The position numbers and the translations under genes were made by a program. A stretch of 64,000 nucleotides of DNA from assembly GCA_963580455.1 (NCBI GenBank), contig OY756961.1:12009001-12073000 (forward strand). The letters run 5' to 3'. The notes below the pieces were generated by a model that was not told the origin of the DNA, did no database searches, and saw nothing but the letters and a program-made list of their open reading frames with translations. Positions 63,581 to 64,000 of the stretch are shown piece after piece; position 1 is the first letter of the stretch, and each line of letters begins with the position of its first letter. This stretch comes from Euonymus europaeus (lineage: Eukaryota > Streptophyta > Magnoliopsida > Celastrales > Celastraceae).

Positions 63581-64000
63581 CTTCAGACAATCAAAGTTGC
63601 TCGGTGTACACTTTTTATTGTTTTTTTATTTCAAATTTTACGTGTATAGGCTTCCAAGATTAGTTCGATGCCAAAACACCAACTTTTAATGAAAAATGGA
63701 CAAAACCGTTAAAAGCTCCTCCATAGAGAGAGTTGAGCAACTTCAGACAATCAAAGTTGCTCGGTGTACACTTTTTATTGTTCTTCTATGTCAAATTTTA
63801 CGAGTATAAGCTTCCAGGATTATTTCGATGCCAAAACACCAACTTTCTATGACAAATGGAAAAAACCGTTAAAAGCTCCTTCATAGAGAGAGTTGAGCAA
63901 CGTCGGACCATCAAAGTTGCTCGGTGTACACCTTTTAATGTTCTTCTATGTCAAATTTTACGATTATAATCTTCCTAGATTATTTCGATGCCAAAACACT

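Larger units (their letters stand above)
35104..64000. repeat. Right arm of the 160-bp satellite array
   Basis: About 180 more monomers of the same family in the same orientation, running past the right edge. Two classes dominate here: one with TTACGAGTATAAGCTTCCTAG followed by GATGAAAAAAGACTAAC and GCACTTCTATAG or GCACGTCTATAG, and one with TTTTTTATGTCAAATTTTACG then TGTATAGGCTTCC. They often alternate as 320-bp dimers. The same classes occur only sporadically in the left arm (for example 4008-4289, 6844-7125, 11324-11605, 14560-14790). Long near-identical segments repeat at multi-kb offsets. No genes are present. Confidence 0.97.

Noticed and set aside
1..64000. Assigning the satellite to a named family or a species
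   Set aside because: I do not recognise the consensus, and the element lineage is too widespread to identify the host. A database search with the 160-bp consensus would decide it.
35104..64000. Telomeric repeats, 5S/45S rDNA or tRNA genes inside the array
   Set aside because: No TTTAGGG runs, rRNA motifs or tRNA A/B box pairs were seen. All sequence fits the 160-bp unit.

Overview
The window is plant nuclear DNA and almost all of it is satellite. One family of about 160 bp tandem monomers (by-eye consensus about 37% GC) fills 1-24950 and resumes at 35104-64000, roughly 335 monomers in all. A single LTR retrotransposon, 24951-35098 on the minus strand, interrupts it. Its Gag-Pol features, tRNA-Asp primer-binding site and extra 3' ORF place it in the Athila branch of Ty3/gypsy, which points to an angiosperm, probably a eudicot. 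I do not recognise the satellite and cannot name the species. Athila elements often lie in pericentromeric satellite in other plants, so a centromeric or pericentromeric origin is plausible; a subtelomeric or interstitial array is not excluded.

Satellite layout. Monomers fall into recognisable variant classes that are arranged in higher-order repeats (HORs). Left arm (1-24950): a 7-mer duplication of 1121 bp (330-2570), a 20-mer of about 3.2 kb (8741-14800, with a related partial copy at 1-4560), an 8-mer of 1281 bp (19379-21940) and a 753 bp unit carrying a shortened monomer (22690-24195). Right arm (35104-64000): a 320 bp dimer array nested in a perfect 960 bp duplication (38161-40560), then large overlapping near-identical duplications with offsets of 3680, 2557, 3359 and 3198 bp. 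The right arm looks more recently homogenised. Each monomer carries a perfect 9-bp dyad (GAGCAACTT / AAGTTGCTC) around a 10-nt loop, an 8-bp palindrome GTGTACAC, usually a HindIII site, and three copies of a TTC[TG]ATGNCAAA motif.

Retrotransposon. It is bounded by TG...CA termini and a perfect 5-bp target-site duplication, CTCCT. In its own orientation (right to left) it has: a 5' LTR lacking about 0.5 kb next to the primer-binding site, the PBS, gag with one in-frame TGA, a long fused gag-protease-RT-RNaseH-integrase frame, a frameshift just before the integrase C-terminus, an untranslated gap, an intact 3' ORF of 398-422 codons, a polypurine tract and a full 1180 bp 3' LTR. The aligned LTR parts differ by 3 substitutions and one 2-nt indel in about 680 bp, so the insertion is young, yet the copy is already disabled.

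I see no host protein gene, tRNA, rRNA, CRISPR array or telomeric repeat. The short ORFs in the satellite are frame accidents repeated by the array.
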